A stretch of DNA of 64,000 nucleotides from Sphingobacterium alkalisoli (GCF_005049105.1 NZ_SUKA01000004.1:124001-188000); one strand, 5' to 3'; counted from the stretch's first letter, positions 44,283-53,943 are shown. Numbers and translations: made by a program. The notes: generated from the sequence alone by a model not told the origin.

Positions 44283-45014
44283 ATGGCCATCAAGCGCGCA
44301 AATCAACGAAAGAAAAATAAAATAAAATCGACTCCCATTAAAAGACAGATTGTGAAGTGGACACTACGTATTATCGGTGGATTTTTTGCCCTGACCATCT
44401 TTTGGGTACTTCTTCTTATGTTTATGAATCCGCCGATTACGTATCTACAACTCCAACGCGCATTCGAACGAAAGGCAGCAGGAAAAGATTGGAAAATAGA
44501 TAAGGAGTGGCTGGATTATAAAGATATCTCTGACAATCTAAAACGCGCTGCTCTAGCGGGGGAAGATGCACATTTCATGACCCATAACGGCTTTGACACG
44601 AAAGCCATTAAGGAAGCGATCGCCAAAAACAAGGAAGGAAAAAAATTACGGGGGGGAAGCACAATAAGCCAGCAGGTCGCCAAAAATGTATTTTTATGGC
44701 CTGAACGATCGTGGTTACGCAAAGGACTAGAAACCTATTTCACCGTGTTGATCGAAATATTTTGGAGTAAAAAGCGTATCCTCGAAGTCTATCTTAATGT
44801 GATTGAAATGGGACAAGGCGTATATGGGGCAGAAGCAGCATCCAGATATTATTTTCACAAATCGGGTAAAAGCCTCACCAAAAAAGAAGCAGCATTAATC
44901 ATTGCTATCTTACCGAGTCCCCAAAAATGGGACGCCCGAAATCCATCAAATTATGTGAATCGTAGAGCGAATAACATCGTTAGATATCTAAACTACTATA
45001 GCATCCCCGAATAA
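44283..45014 (+). CDS. mtgA: Monofunctional peptidoglycan glycosyltransferase
   Basis: A protein of 243 aa. A membrane anchor at about residues 27-52 (LRIIGGFFALTIFWVLLLMF) is followed by a GT51 domain: the catalytic EDAHFMTHNGFD near residue 94 and GGSTISQQVAKNVFLWPERS near 121-140, then IEIFWSKKRILEVYLNVIEM. It polymerises lipid II into glycan strands on the outer side of the inner membrane. There is no transpeptidase domain, as expected for MtgA. Confidence 0.96.
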   Translation: MAIKRANQRKKNKIKSTPIKRQIVKWTLRIIGGFFALTIFWVLLLMFMNPPITYLQLQRAFERKAAGKDWKIDKEWLDYKDISDNLKRAALAGEDAHFMTHNGFDTKAIKEAIAKNKEGKKLRGGSTISQQVAKNVFLWPERSWLRKGLETYFTVLIEIFWSKKRILEVYLNVIEMGQGVYGAEAASRYYFHKSGKSLTKKEAALIIAILPSPQKWDARNPSNYVNRRANNIVRYLNYYSIPE

Positions 45015-45018
45015 AACC

Positions 45019-45165
45019 TTCATAAGGGCGTCTAAAAAGGGAGCAACCCAAAAGAAAAACGCATCATTACGAGGAGAGCAGCGAAGAAGCAAATTTGTTA
45101 TTCTACGTTGCGTAAAGACTGCCGCGTCGTACCTCCTCGCAGTGACGTTTAAGTAGACGCCTTGT
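45019..45165. repeat. Palindromic intergenic repeat after mtgA
   Basis: The outer inverted repeat is GGCGTCTA (45027-45034) and TAGACGCC (45154-45161). The inner one is TCATTACGAGGAG (45064-45076) and CTCCTCGCAGTGA (45133-45145), 11 of 13 positions paired. The inner arms, with a CGTCGTACCTCCTCGC-like right arm, match my memory of a dispersed repeat in Sphingobacteriaceae genomes that begins ATTGCGAGGAG. In this place it may also end the mtgA transcript. The wider non-coding gap to 45240 holds nothing else. Confidence 0.7.
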
Positions 45166-45240
45166 GATTACAATCACGACGATACAGTGCTTTTTAGAGA
45201 CATCTCATAAAGATTCCTGACCGCACTTTCAGAAAAAAAG

Positions 45241-46326
45241 CTAAAATATCACGCACACAGGCTGTCCAACAGCTATTCTCTTTTTGCTATCTGTAAGTGT
45301 GCCTGTTTTGATATCGCGCTTTAAAATCACAATTTCATCGGACTGTTGATTCGTTACGAGTATAAAGTTTCCTTCTGGAGAAAAGTTGAAATTCCGAGGT
45401 GATTTCCCTTCTACAGAATACACATCCATTTGTTCTAGACGTCCATTTTGCAGAATCTTATAGTGGACGATGACATTGGTATCGCCACGGTTGGTGGCAT
45501 ATAGAAACTTTCCATCTGGAGATATTTTCACATCTGCTCCTCCTTGATCGCCTGTAAATCCTTCTGCATACACCGGAAGAGTTTGACGGTGTTGCCAATT
45601 CGCTTTCGTATTTTGATAAACCGCAACTTCGCCAGTAAGCTCTGCGAGCACGTACAGTGTGGCACCATCTCCGGAAACAGCAACGTGTCGGGGCCCAGAT
45701 CCACCTTTTAATTTGATTTCACTTATTTGCTGAAAGGCATAATCGTCGTCCTTTTTCGCGATAGTATATTCCACCACGCGATCTGAACCCAGATCGGAGA
45801 CATACAACCTATCCCCTGTCGCATTGAAAAATGCAGAATGGACATGAGCACTTTTTTGTCTCGACATATCCGGACCTGTACCTGTAAAGCGGATGAGATC
45901 TTCTTGTTTGCGAATAGAACCATCAGCACTCAAAGAATACAAGACCAGCGAGCCACTACTGTAATTGGAAACCACCAATATCGGCTCCTTAATCCCGAGG
46001 GCAACATGACATGGATGCATACCTGCGGTTGACAGTTGGTTCAAAGATTCAAATTGGGAATTGGAAAACTTAAAAGCGGAAACCTCTCCGTCTTCATTTT
46101 CATTAACAGCATAGATATACTGCCCGTTTCGCGCCAAGAAGGAAGGATTGTCAGTCTTAAAATGGGACTGCATTATCGCATCACCACTGGAAACATCAAA
46201 GCTGTATTGATAGATCCCCTCACTATTCCCCTTATGCGTATAGGTTCCAACGAAAAGAGGTATGGATTGCGCGCAGACGGATTGTAGAACTGAACTCATT
46301 GCAAAAAGGACTAAAAAATATTTCAT
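45241..46326 (-). CDS. Secreted 6-phosphogluconolactonase-like beta-propeller
   Basis: A protein of 361 aa with a signal peptide (MKYFLVLFAMSSVLQSVCAQ) followed by IPLFVGTYTHKGNSEGIYQY, the opening of the seven-bladed lactonase family (YbhE/Pgl, PF10282-like). The repeats include SGPRHVAVSGDGATLYVLAE near 207 and PDGKFLYATNRGDTNVIV near 260, with the family's NFNFSPEGNFILVTNQQSDE near 310. The cytosolic Pgl acts on 6-phosphogluconolactone; a secreted form must act on another lactone or sugar acid. The frame reaches 46404, but the signal peptide puts the start at 46326. It lies just after the glucan locus, separated by a terminator. Confidence 0.9.
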   Translation of the reverse strand: MKYFLVLFAMSSVLQSVCAQSIPLFVGTYTHKGNSEGIYQYSFDVSSGDAIMQSHFKTDNPSFLARNGQYIYAVNENEDGEVSAFKFSNSQFESLNQLSTAGMHPCHVALGIKEPILVVSNYSSGSLVLYSLSADGSIRKQEDLIRFTGTGPDMSRQKSAHVHSAFFNATGDRLYVSDLGSDRVVEYTIAKKDDDYAFQQISEIKLKGGSGPRHVAVSGDGATLYVLAELTGEVAVYQNTKANWQHRQTLPVYAEGFTGDQGGADVKISPDGKFLYATNRGDTNVIVHYKILQNGRLEQMDVYSVEGKSPRNFNFSPEGNFILVTNQQSDEIVILKRDIKTGTLTDSKKRIAVGQPVCVIF

Positions 46327-46378
46327 GTTTAAAATTAGTAATAATTCAAGTGCTAAACGAATTATAGAAAAATTGAAA

Positions 46379-46417
46379 GCGTCTCCTATGTCTATCTGGG
46401 ACAAACATAGGAGACGC
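46379..46417 (-). terminator. Terminator of the glucan locus
   Basis: GCGTCTCCTATGT (46379-46391) and ACATAGGAGACGC (46405-46417) make a perfect 13-bp stem, followed on the minus strand by a T-rich stretch. It lies 20 bp after the stop of the SusE-like gene and separates it from the lactonase. Confidence 0.85.
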
Positions 46418-46436
46418 CCTTAAAAAAATATTATAC

Positions 46437-47783
46437 CTACTCTTGTTTCGTCACGGTTAAGACTCCTTTATCAATCCCGGCCGACAAATCCACGACAAAG
46501 ACATATGTCGCTCCATTTTCCAATGTTTTGCCCGTTACAAGCCCCAGATTTCCAGAATCTCTCCCATTTGTACCATCACCTATAAATATGATATCGCTTG
46601 AACCTGTAATAGAAGTGTGTTTAAACTCTCCTCCCCATCCCTTCTGATGGAAAAACTTAAAGTTTATATCTGATGCTCGTATCGTTTGTCCTGCAGCAAC
46701 TGTGATTTGGTATCTTTTATTACCGATAGGTGCCATACAAAGCGCTTTCTCTGTAGTCCATCCAACTTCATTTCCAGCTAGAGAAGGTTTCCCGATACCT
46801 TGTCCAATAATCCAGACCGCACCCGTACCATCATTATTTAAGGTCGCAAGATTATTCCCTTGCATCGCTTCAATAACAAAATATTCTTTCCCAAAATCAG
46901 CAGTAATCCGGTATTTTCCCGTCATCGCATTAAAGAAATAGTCGCCTTCTTCTTGTCTAATGTAATCCGCATCGATCCACCAACTTGGCAGTTCTTCAAT
47001 GCCATCTATCATCAATTCCTCGTTGTATGTCAGTTGTAAATCTACAGCGTACATATCCTCCGAAATCATACGCATCCCATTTCCATTCACCGCGTATCCA
47101 ATAATAAAAGGACTCGCATGATAATTAAATGTATTAAACGAAATACTATATTCGCCAGATGTAGAATTGGAAAATGGAATAGCTTGTCTACTGCCTTCCG
47201 TAACCTTATCGACGTCCCAACCGAATTGGACAAGATTCCCATTTGTACCATAAATAGGAGCTTCTATATATCCATTCACTTTAAAAGGTAGATTTTCGGT
47301 CAATTCGTACTGGTATAACCCAACTTTTTCCATGCGATAGGATACAGTCGGTGTAACTAGCGTTAAATACGGAAAATCAGGGCGTGCCAATGGAAGTTCA
47401 ACCTCCTTCTCCGTTTTTGTTAACGTAATGTTCTGTAACGTAAATTTCAATGTTGCCGTTCCATTAGGCACATTGGCATAGTAAGGCACAAAAATCTTAC
47501 CCGAATATGTTCCATAAGCCTTCGTGCGTATGGTTTGCTCCGCTACTACCTCTTCGCTATAATACAATTGTACTTTTAACGTAGAAAGATCAATAGCTTG
47601 GTCTGCGACATTTACCGTATAGGAAATACTGTCTCCAAAGAAAGCATTGGTCGGTACAGCTGTAATATCGATACTCGGTAGCCCCTCGCCAATAGGAACG
47701 ATCAACTCCTCCTTACAGGAAGAAAAAGCAACGCAACATGCTATAATGATCATATAATTGATACAATTTTTCATCCGTTTCAT
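46437..47783 (-). CDS. SusE-like surface glycan-binding lipoprotein
   Basis: A protein of 448 aa. A lipoprotein signal (MIIIACCVAFSSCKEE) is followed by several immunoglobulin-like beta domains: an early one (PSIDITAVPTNAFFGDSISY), a middle region of about 200 residues, and a C-terminal domain (FKFFHQKGWGGEFKHTSITG, ending GVLTVTKQE). It has the position and build of SusE/SusF or of the DUF5121/DUF5125-type glycan-binding proteins next to GH30 genes. The frame is open to 47879; the ATG at 47783 (or 47774) sets a normal lipoprotein signal. It likely holds the polysaccharide at the surface for the GH30 enzyme and SusD. The family name is by context. Confidence 0.82.
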   Translation of the reverse strand: MKRMKNCINYMIIIACCVAFSSCKEELIVPIGEGLPSIDITAVPTNAFFGDSISYTVNVADQAIDLSTLKVQLYYSEEVVAEQTIRTKAYGTYSGKIFVPYYANVPNGTATLKFTLQNITLTKTEKEVELPLARPDFPYLTLVTPTVSYRMEKVGLYQYELTENLPFKVNGYIEAPIYGTNGNLVQFGWDVDKVTEGSRQAIPFSNSTSGEYSISFNTFNYHASPFIIGYAVNGNGMRMISEDMYAVDLQLTYNEELMIDGIEELPSWWIDADYIRQEEGDYFFNAMTGKYRITADFGKEYFVIEAMQGNNLATLNNDGTGAVWIIGQGIGKPSLAGNEVGWTTEKALCMAPIGNKRYQITVAAGQTIRASDINFKFFHQKGWGGEFKHTSITGSSDIIFIGDGTNGRDSGNLGLVTGKTLENGATYVFVVDLSAGIDKGVLTVTKQE

Positions 47784-47860
47784 TTTTTCTAAAGTGTATA
47801 ATTTTAAATGGCCATCGAGAGCCTTCATGAAGCTTTCATGGCTGTTCGTGTTGCCAGCAA

Positions 47861-49357
47861 TCATGGAGTTTTTTTCCAAGAATAAGATACTACGGATTTT
47901 GCCGGTGTTTCATAACTAAAGTGATTTTTACCATCTGAAAACGTAATACGCGAAGCCTCACCTGTATCGTTGATAAGTACAACAGCATAACTGTTATCCG
48001 GATTTTTAAAAGCCGTATAAATAATACCTTCTGCGGTATATCCCTGTGTCCCGATACGTACTGCCCCTGGTTTCACAACAGAAGACAAATGTCCGACGAT
48101 ATAATAATGTGAGTTTTTACGTATCGTTTTGTAGTCTCTGGAACTAATATCTACCGCTCCGTAACAAGTCTGACATCCTCCTTCTCTATTCGGACCACGT
48201 TCGGTATCCAGCATCAGGTTCCATACAATGACGGCTTTACTCCAATTGTTAATCGTTCCAAGGCCCACTTCCTTCATATCTTCCAAAAGACGTAAGCCAA
48301 GATTTTGCCCATCATTCCATGTACCTATCGAAGTTTCGGTAAAGATGATCTCCTTATGTGGAGCCTTAGCCCGAATGTCGAGCAATTCAGCTTTGTTACC
48401 ACCATAATTATGATAGGCAGAACCAGCGAAATAGGCGGCGGCGGTTGCATCCTCAAATATTTTAACTGGATAATCTTCTTGATCAGCCATGTTGTCGTAA
48501 TTGTAGTTGTGATCAAAAGCGTATATTTTTGTATCAAGTCCGGCAACTCTGAGTTTCGGTCCTAAGGCATCACGTACAAATGCTTGCTGTTCGTGCCAAA
48601 ACATCAACATGGAGGCTGAATTGCCCGGATTCAAGGGTTCATTTTGCGGTGTGACGGAATAAATCTCTATCCCGTTAGCATTCATCGCTTGTATCCATTT
48701 CACAAAATAGGCCGCATAATCCTGATAATGTGCAGGATTTAAATGTCCACCAGTCCACGAATCAAAAGGTTCCAAATTCGTGAGATTATTTACTTTCATC
48801 CATTTAGGAGCTGTCCAAGGTGAACCTAAAATTTTCACATTTGGATTGATCGCCAATATTTCTTTCAGGACAGGAATCACGTAATCCGTTTCTTCCGATT
48901 GAAGCGCAAAATTGGCTAGCCCTGGCGTGTCATTCAGCGTGTACTCGCTAAGAGAAAAATCCGAACAGCCTATAGCGATACGAATATAGCTTTGCCCCAT
49001 ACCTTCGGATTCAGAAAATGTTTCCTTGAGAAATTTTGTTCTGTCCGATGCCGTCATCTTTAATAAATTATAAGCAGTTGAGCCTGTAATGGCTGCTCCG
49101 AAACCATGCATGGTTTGATAGGTTACGCTCTCATCCAAAGTAATCGTCCGGGGGGACATGTTGGATGTCGTGCTAAAGTTGACAAAGGATTTTCTGAAAT
49201 CCAGCGTTCTACTACCTGTAGTTGTATAGATTTTGATATCTCCAGAAGTGGGCTCTGTAGGGTTTTCAGGAGTCAATGAATTATTGTCTGAGGCACAGGC
49301 CGTAAAGATGGAAGTAATGATACTTCCGCATATGAATGTATTTCTAAGATTAAGCAT
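47861..49357 (-). CDS. GH30-family glycoside hydrolase, putative beta-1,6-glucanase
   Basis: A protein of 498 aa with a lipoprotein signal (MLNLRNTFICGSIITSIFTA, cysteine at residue 21). A (beta/alpha)8 barrel starts near residue 75 (YQTMHGFGAAITGSTAYNLL) and contains GSPWTAPKWMK near 178, the acid/base glutamate E240 in VTPQNEP, and the nucleophile E341 in IIFTETSIG. The C-terminal beta domain (SVVKPGAVRIGTQGYTAEGI) is the usual side domain. These are the GH30 catalytic motifs. Beta-1,6-glucan is favoured by the neighbourhood (SusCD plus SusE-like protein, as in the known Bacteroides beta-1,6-glucan locus), but glucosylceramide- or xylan-type activities are not excluded. Confidence 0.92.
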   Translation of the reverse strand: MLNLRNTFICGSIITSIFTACASDNNSLTPENPTEPTSGDIKIYTTTGSRTLDFRKSFVNFSTTSNMSPRTITLDESVTYQTMHGFGAAITGSTAYNLLKMTASDRTKFLKETFSESEGMGQSYIRIAIGCSDFSLSEYTLNDTPGLANFALQSEETDYVIPVLKEILAINPNVKILGSPWTAPKWMKVNNLTNLEPFDSWTGGHLNPAHYQDYAAYFVKWIQAMNANGIEIYSVTPQNEPLNPGNSASMLMFWHEQQAFVRDALGPKLRVAGLDTKIYAFDHNYNYDNMADQEDYPVKIFEDATAAAYFAGSAYHNYGGNKAELLDIRAKAPHKEIIFTETSIGTWNDGQNLGLRLLEDMKEVGLGTINNWSKAVIVWNLMLDTERGPNREGGCQTCYGAVDISSRDYKTIRKNSHYYIVGHLSSVVKPGAVRIGTQGYTAEGIIYTAFKNPDNSYAVVLINDTGEASRITFSDGKNHFSYETPAKSVVSYSWKKTP

Positions 49358-49368
49358 GTTATGCAATA

Positions 49369-50889
49369 TTAATAACCAAGATTTTGTTGAATATTAGGGT
49401 TCTGATCAATGACCGACTGCGGAATAGGTAAGCGATAAGAATTGGTATTAAATGGGTACACCTGTGTTCTACGTCCGGTATCTTTTGCAAACACCGAATT
49501 CATAACCTCTTCGACTTTGTCCAGTCTCACTAGATCAAACCAACGTTGCCCTTCGAAAGCCAGTTCCAAACGTCTCTCTTTCAACAGCGCATTCAATAGG
49601 GCTTCTCTATTTGTCCGAGTAGCTGTACCTAATTTGGGTAGATTCACCCGTTGTCGAACCTGATCGATAATGTCTGCCGCTGCAGAAAGTTCAGGACTGT
49701 CTTTTAAGATCATTGCCTCTGCTTTAAGGAGCAAAATATCTGCGTAACGGTATTTGATAATGCTATTTAAAGCCGAACGTATCTTATACATAAAGGGATA
49801 ACTGCTCGTTGGATAATAATTGCTCCAGGTCGTCTGATAATATACGATAGATTCAGTATATCGAATTTGATCACCTTCTAATTCATATGCTCTGATCAGA
49901 TCACGGGAAGGAGTTACCCACTTAGCCCAGGTAAAATTCGAATTGTAGTTGATCAAATCACGGCCAAACATCCAGGTTACCCAGTTGCCATTTCCAGAGA
50001 AGAACTGCGCTTCCAGAATAGATTCTTTTGTGTTACGCATTTTAGCATCCGTATTATCCGCATTCATTCCAAAAAGATTGGTATAATCGGTCTCCAAAGC
50101 AAAACCATCAGCAGCTAGTTCATCGGTATATTGGATTACTTTCGTATAATCGCGGATTGGCTTTTCAGCGTAGACTTTAGCTAATAACGCCCTTGCTACA
50201 GATTTAGAAAGCTTCGTTTTATCCGAAGAATTGTTACCGGGTGCAAATGGCATTGCCTCTAAAAGGTCTTTTTCAATTTGTTTGTACACCTCTTCTTCTG
50301 TACTTTGCTTCGGAAAATATTCATCGTACACTTCTTCTATGGTCTCGGCAGTAATATCTCCAGCTATCGTTGTAATAAGTGGTATGTCTCCCCATAAACG
50401 CACCATGTCAAAGAATATCATGGCTCTGAATATTTTTGCCTCGGCTTTATACTGCTGTCTTTCGGCAGTGGTTAGGGAATTATCCTGTACCGAATCTACA
50501 TTCACGATCAACAGGTTCGCGCGCGCCACATCTTCCAAATAGCGGTTCCAGTCTCTGCTCATGACGGAGTTCGAGCCTTCAATCGAATTATTTTCAAATG
50601 GCAGTACTTCAGCTCCTGTGGTCCCTGCATAGGCATTGTCACTATGCGAATCTCCTATCAATAGTACATCGAGATACCAATGTTCCTGACGATCCCGTAA
50701 TTGATTATACAACGTTTGAAGATGACTCTGCACTTCAGCTTTATTTTTAAAAACGACCTCTTCCCCTTCTTCATTAATGCCTTGCGTCACATCCGAAAAA
50801 GAATCCAAAGGGTCTTTGTTTAACGAACAGGCACTCCATAGCGACATCATCGCAAAGAGCACAATTTGATATATAAAATTTCTTTTCAT
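49369..50889 (-). CDS. SusD/RagB-type lipoprotein of the glucan locus
   Basis: A protein of 506 aa with a lipoprotein signal (MKRNFIYQIVLFAMMSLWSA, cysteine at residue 21) followed by SLNKDPLDSFSDVTQG. It has the SusD core helices (QQYKAEAKIFRAMIFFDMV near 150), the YRYADILLLKAEAMILKD segment near 390, and the RRLELAFEGQRWFDLVRL signature near 445, ending RLPIPQSVIDQNPNIQQNLG. It lies 19 bp after the susC gene. It should bind the glucan over the SusC pore. Confidence 0.95.
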   Translation of the reverse strand: MKRNFIYQIVLFAMMSLWSACSLNKDPLDSFSDVTQGINEEGEEVVFKNKAEVQSHLQTLYNQLRDRQEHWYLDVLLIGDSHSDNAYAGTTGAEVLPFENNSIEGSNSVMSRDWNRYLEDVARANLLIVNVDSVQDNSLTTAERQQYKAEAKIFRAMIFFDMVRLWGDIPLITTIAGDITAETIEEVYDEYFPKQSTEEEVYKQIEKDLLEAMPFAPGNNSSDKTKLSKSVARALLAKVYAEKPIRDYTKVIQYTDELAADGFALETDYTNLFGMNADNTDAKMRNTKESILEAQFFSGNGNWVTWMFGRDLINYNSNFTWAKWVTPSRDLIRAYELEGDQIRYTESIVYYQTTWSNYYPTSSYPFMYKIRSALNSIIKYRYADILLLKAEAMILKDSPELSAAADIIDQVRQRVNLPKLGTATRTNREALLNALLKERRLELAFEGQRWFDLVRLDKVEEVMNSVFAKDTGRRTQVYPFNTNSYRLPIPQSVIDQNPNIQQNLGY

Positions 50890-50908
50890 TACTTCCAATT
50901 TTTACGTA

Positions 50909-53884
50909 TTAGAACTCAAGACTTACACCAATTACATACGAACGGCTGTGCGGATACGTACCCCAATCTATCCCCTGTACAGCGCCACTCCCACCCCATT
51001 GATTTACTTCGGGATCCATACCCGAATAGTTCGTAAAAGTCAACAGGTTGCTAGCTGATACAAATGGTTGTAATTTATGGATTCCCCATCTTGTCAATAC
51101 ACTACCTTTGATATCGTAGGAAAGGGATATATTTTTGACCCGTAAATAGCTCCCGTCTTCGATAAAATAAGTTGAATTCTTTAGGTCAAAGCCTGCTTTT
51201 GGTACTTCAGTATGTTGACCGGGAACGCGCCATCTTTGCAATACTCGGGTAGATTGGTTTTTACCATCGTACATACCTTCCATCTCCATTCTTGATGCAT
51301 TAAAAATATCATTGCCATAGGTTCCCTGAAGAAATATGTTTAAGTTAAAACCTTTGTAAGTGAAGTTATTGGTTAATCCAAACGTAAAGTCCGAATTTGG
51401 ATCACCGATATAGGTGCGATCTGAGGAAGAGATCCTTCCGTCTCCGTTGATGTCGCGGTACATCAGTTCTCCGGTTTCCATATCTACACCATCGCTAATG
51501 TATCCAAAGAAACCACTTAGCGCTCTTCCAGGTTCATTGCGTACCACCGTTTCGTTGACAAAATCGGACGTAACCGCTGTATTATAGATCTTCTGTAAAG
51601 CCAAGTCTTCTAGTTTATTCTTATTGAATGAAATATTAAAATCTGTACTCCAACCGAAATCACCAACTAGATTCTTCGTATTCGCATTAACTTCTAATCC
51701 CCGATTACGCATGACACCTTCGTTTCTCATAATGGTACTAGCTACACTGCTTCCAGATGTAGGCACCGTCACATACATTAACATATCCGTGGTTTTTTTG
51801 TTATAATAATCCACGTTCAAGGATAACCTGTTGTTGAATGCCGTGAAATCAACACCTATATTGCTTTGGGAAGTGGTCTCCCAGCTCAAATCCCTGGTTC
51901 TTAAATTAGAGGCACTAATCGTTGGTACGGCGTTCACGTATTCCGTTTGGAACCATGGTAAACGCGTGATATTATACATTTGCAAATACGCATAATCACC
52001 TAACCCGGATTGATTCCCCGTTTGTCCCCATCCCCCTCTGATCTTGAGATCATTCAGCCAGTCGACATCATTTAAGAAACTTTCAGAAGAAAGACGCCAA
52101 GCAGCAGAAACAGAAGGGAACACCCCCCAACGATGATCGGGATGCAATTTGGAAGAGCCATCTGTTCGTACATTTGCCGTCAATAGGTAACGGCTATCGT
52201 AGTTATAAGCGACACGTGCAAAATAGGACATAATCGCCCAATGCGAAGCTCCTGTGCCGGTACCAGTCCACGAGATTCTATTTGCGGCATTCAAGGTTTC
52301 AATCAAATTATCACGGAAATGAGAAGCATTGATCCAACTGTTTCTGTAATCCGAGCTCGTCCACGACGAACCACCCATTGCTTCAATATTGTGTTTATCG
52401 TATGATTTATTGAAGGTCAATATATTATCAAAAGTTAATACCGTGTTCATATTGCGGGCATCGGAACCTTCGCCGTATTGATTTCTACCCCACGATGTAG
52501 ACAGTGGATCCAAAAAAGTCGTTGCCATAGCATTGCGGCGATCTAAAGCAAACGTTGTTTTAAAATTAAGTGCAGGGGAGAACGTGATGGTACTGCTTCC
52601 CGATGCGAGAATACGGTTCTCCCTGTTTTTATTGTTTTTACTACGGGCAATATTTTCCAGCGGGCTGGTAATGTTTATACCGTAAAAATCGGTATTGTAT
52701 TGTCCCGGATTAAACACGTCCCAAATAGGTGCAAATGTCGGCGTGTTAATAACCGAAAGCACGACTCCACCCCGATTGGCTCCTGCACCCGTTATAATGC
52801 CATTGCTGTTGTAATCCGAATAAGCAATATTAGCATTGATGGTGAGCCAACTGCGAACTTTGTTTTCAATATTCCCTCTGAAGTTGTACCGTTTGTAAAA
52901 TGCGGTATTGATAACACCCTTTTCGTTGAGATATCCACCTGAAAGGAAGTAGCGCAGTTTGTCGGTACCATCAGAAATGGATAACTGGTAGTTCTGAATA
53001 TTTCCCGTTTTATAGGTTTCATCAAACCAATCGGTTTGATCCGTCAATCCCTCCGGTATATTGACCAGTCCAATTTCGTCCTGAAGTTCTTTGTACTGCG
53101 CCGTATTCAGCACCTCTATCTGATTAGCTACTCTATTTTGAGTTGCCTGTACATTAAACCCTATCTTCGCTTCACCTACTTTTCCTCTTTTGGTCGTGAT
53201 TAATACCACACCATTCGCTGCGCGTGATCCATAGATTGAAGCAGATGATGCATCCTTTAGGATCTGCATATCGGCAATATCATTAGGCGATAGAAAATTA
53301 AGGTTATCGACAGGTACACCATCCACCACATACAGTGGATCATTGCTTCCGTTAAAGGAGGTGGTTCCACGGATACGTATGGAAGTTTCACCACCGGGAG
53401 CACCATTCGGTTGGATTACCGATACACCCGCTGCTTTACCCTGAATGGCCTGTCCTGCAGAGACAATAGGACGCTCATTCAGATCTTCTAGCGATACACT
53501 CGATATCGCAGTCGTTACATCTTTCCGTTTTACACTACCATAACCAATTACGACGACGTCCTCCAACATGGATGACGATGGTATAAGCCGAATGTTAACT
53601 GCAACATCGCTCACTGCTATGGACTGTGTATCATACCCCAAATACGAAATGCTAATCCTGGAATTGGCAGGTAGATTGGAGATCGAGAAGTTTCCATTCT
53701 CATCGGTCGAAGTGGACAAATTGGTTCCGACTACTGTAACAGTCGCTCCAATAATGGGTTCATTTGTACTTTCATCGGTGACTTTTCCGCTTATGCTCGA
53801 CGGGTTCTGGGCATAGAGACCCGAACTGCACAGCAGCATAGAAAATAAGATAAGATGAAACGTAACTTTGGTAAAAAGCTTCAT
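50909..53884 (-). CDS. SusC/RagA TonB-dependent transporter of the glucan locus
   Basis: A protein of 991 aa. The signal peptide ends at LYAQ near residue 26; a carboxypeptidase-regulatory-like domain follows (ISGKVTDESTNEPIIGATVT), then the plug (VVIGYGSVKRKDVTTAISSV; IRIRGTTSFNGSNDPLYVVD; ILKDASSASIYGSRAANGVV), and a barrel ending in YVIGVSLEF. It lacks an STN domain, in keeping with the absence of a sigma/FecR pair here. Regulation is more likely by the DUF6377-type regulator encoded just upstream. Confidence 0.96.
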   Translation of the reverse strand: MKLFTKVTFHLILFSMLLCSSGLYAQNPSSISGKVTDESTNEPIIGATVTVVGTNLSTSTDENGNFSISNLPANSRISISYLGYDTQSIAVSDVAVNIRLIPSSSMLEDVVVIGYGSVKRKDVTTAISSVSLEDLNERPIVSAGQAIQGKAAGVSVIQPNGAPGGETSIRIRGTTSFNGSNDPLYVVDGVPVDNLNFLSPNDIADMQILKDASSASIYGSRAANGVVLITTKRGKVGEAKIGFNVQATQNRVANQIEVLNTAQYKELQDEIGLVNIPEGLTDQTDWFDETYKTGNIQNYQLSISDGTDKLRYFLSGGYLNEKGVINTAFYKRYNFRGNIENKVRSWLTINANIAYSDYNSNGIITGAGANRGGVVLSVINTPTFAPIWDVFNPGQYNTDFYGINITSPLENIARSKNNKNRENRILASGSSTITFSPALNFKTTFALDRRNAMATTFLDPLSTSWGRNQYGEGSDARNMNTVLTFDNILTFNKSYDKHNIEAMGGSSWTSSDYRNSWINASHFRDNLIETLNAANRISWTGTGTGASHWAIMSYFARVAYNYDSRYLLTANVRTDGSSKLHPDHRWGVFPSVSAAWRLSSESFLNDVDWLNDLKIRGGWGQTGNQSGLGDYAYLQMYNITRLPWFQTEYVNAVPTISASNLRTRDLSWETTSQSNIGVDFTAFNNRLSLNVDYYNKKTTDMLMYVTVPTSGSSVASTIMRNEGVMRNRGLEVNANTKNLVGDFGWSTDFNISFNKNKLEDLALQKIYNTAVTSDFVNETVVRNEPGRALSGFFGYISDGVDMETGELMYRDINGDGRISSSDRTYIGDPNSDFTFGLTNNFTYKGFNLNIFLQGTYGNDIFNASRMEMEGMYDGKNQSTRVLQRWRVPGQHTEVPKAGFDLKNSTYFIEDGSYLRVKNISLSYDIKGSVLTRWGIHKLQPFVSASNLLTFTNYSGMDPEVNQWGGSGAVQGIDWGTYPHSRSYVIGVSLEF

Positions 53885-53943
53885 AGACTTATAATTGTTT
53901 AAACTATAGATTATAATGGAGGAGATATCAATTAACTCCTATA

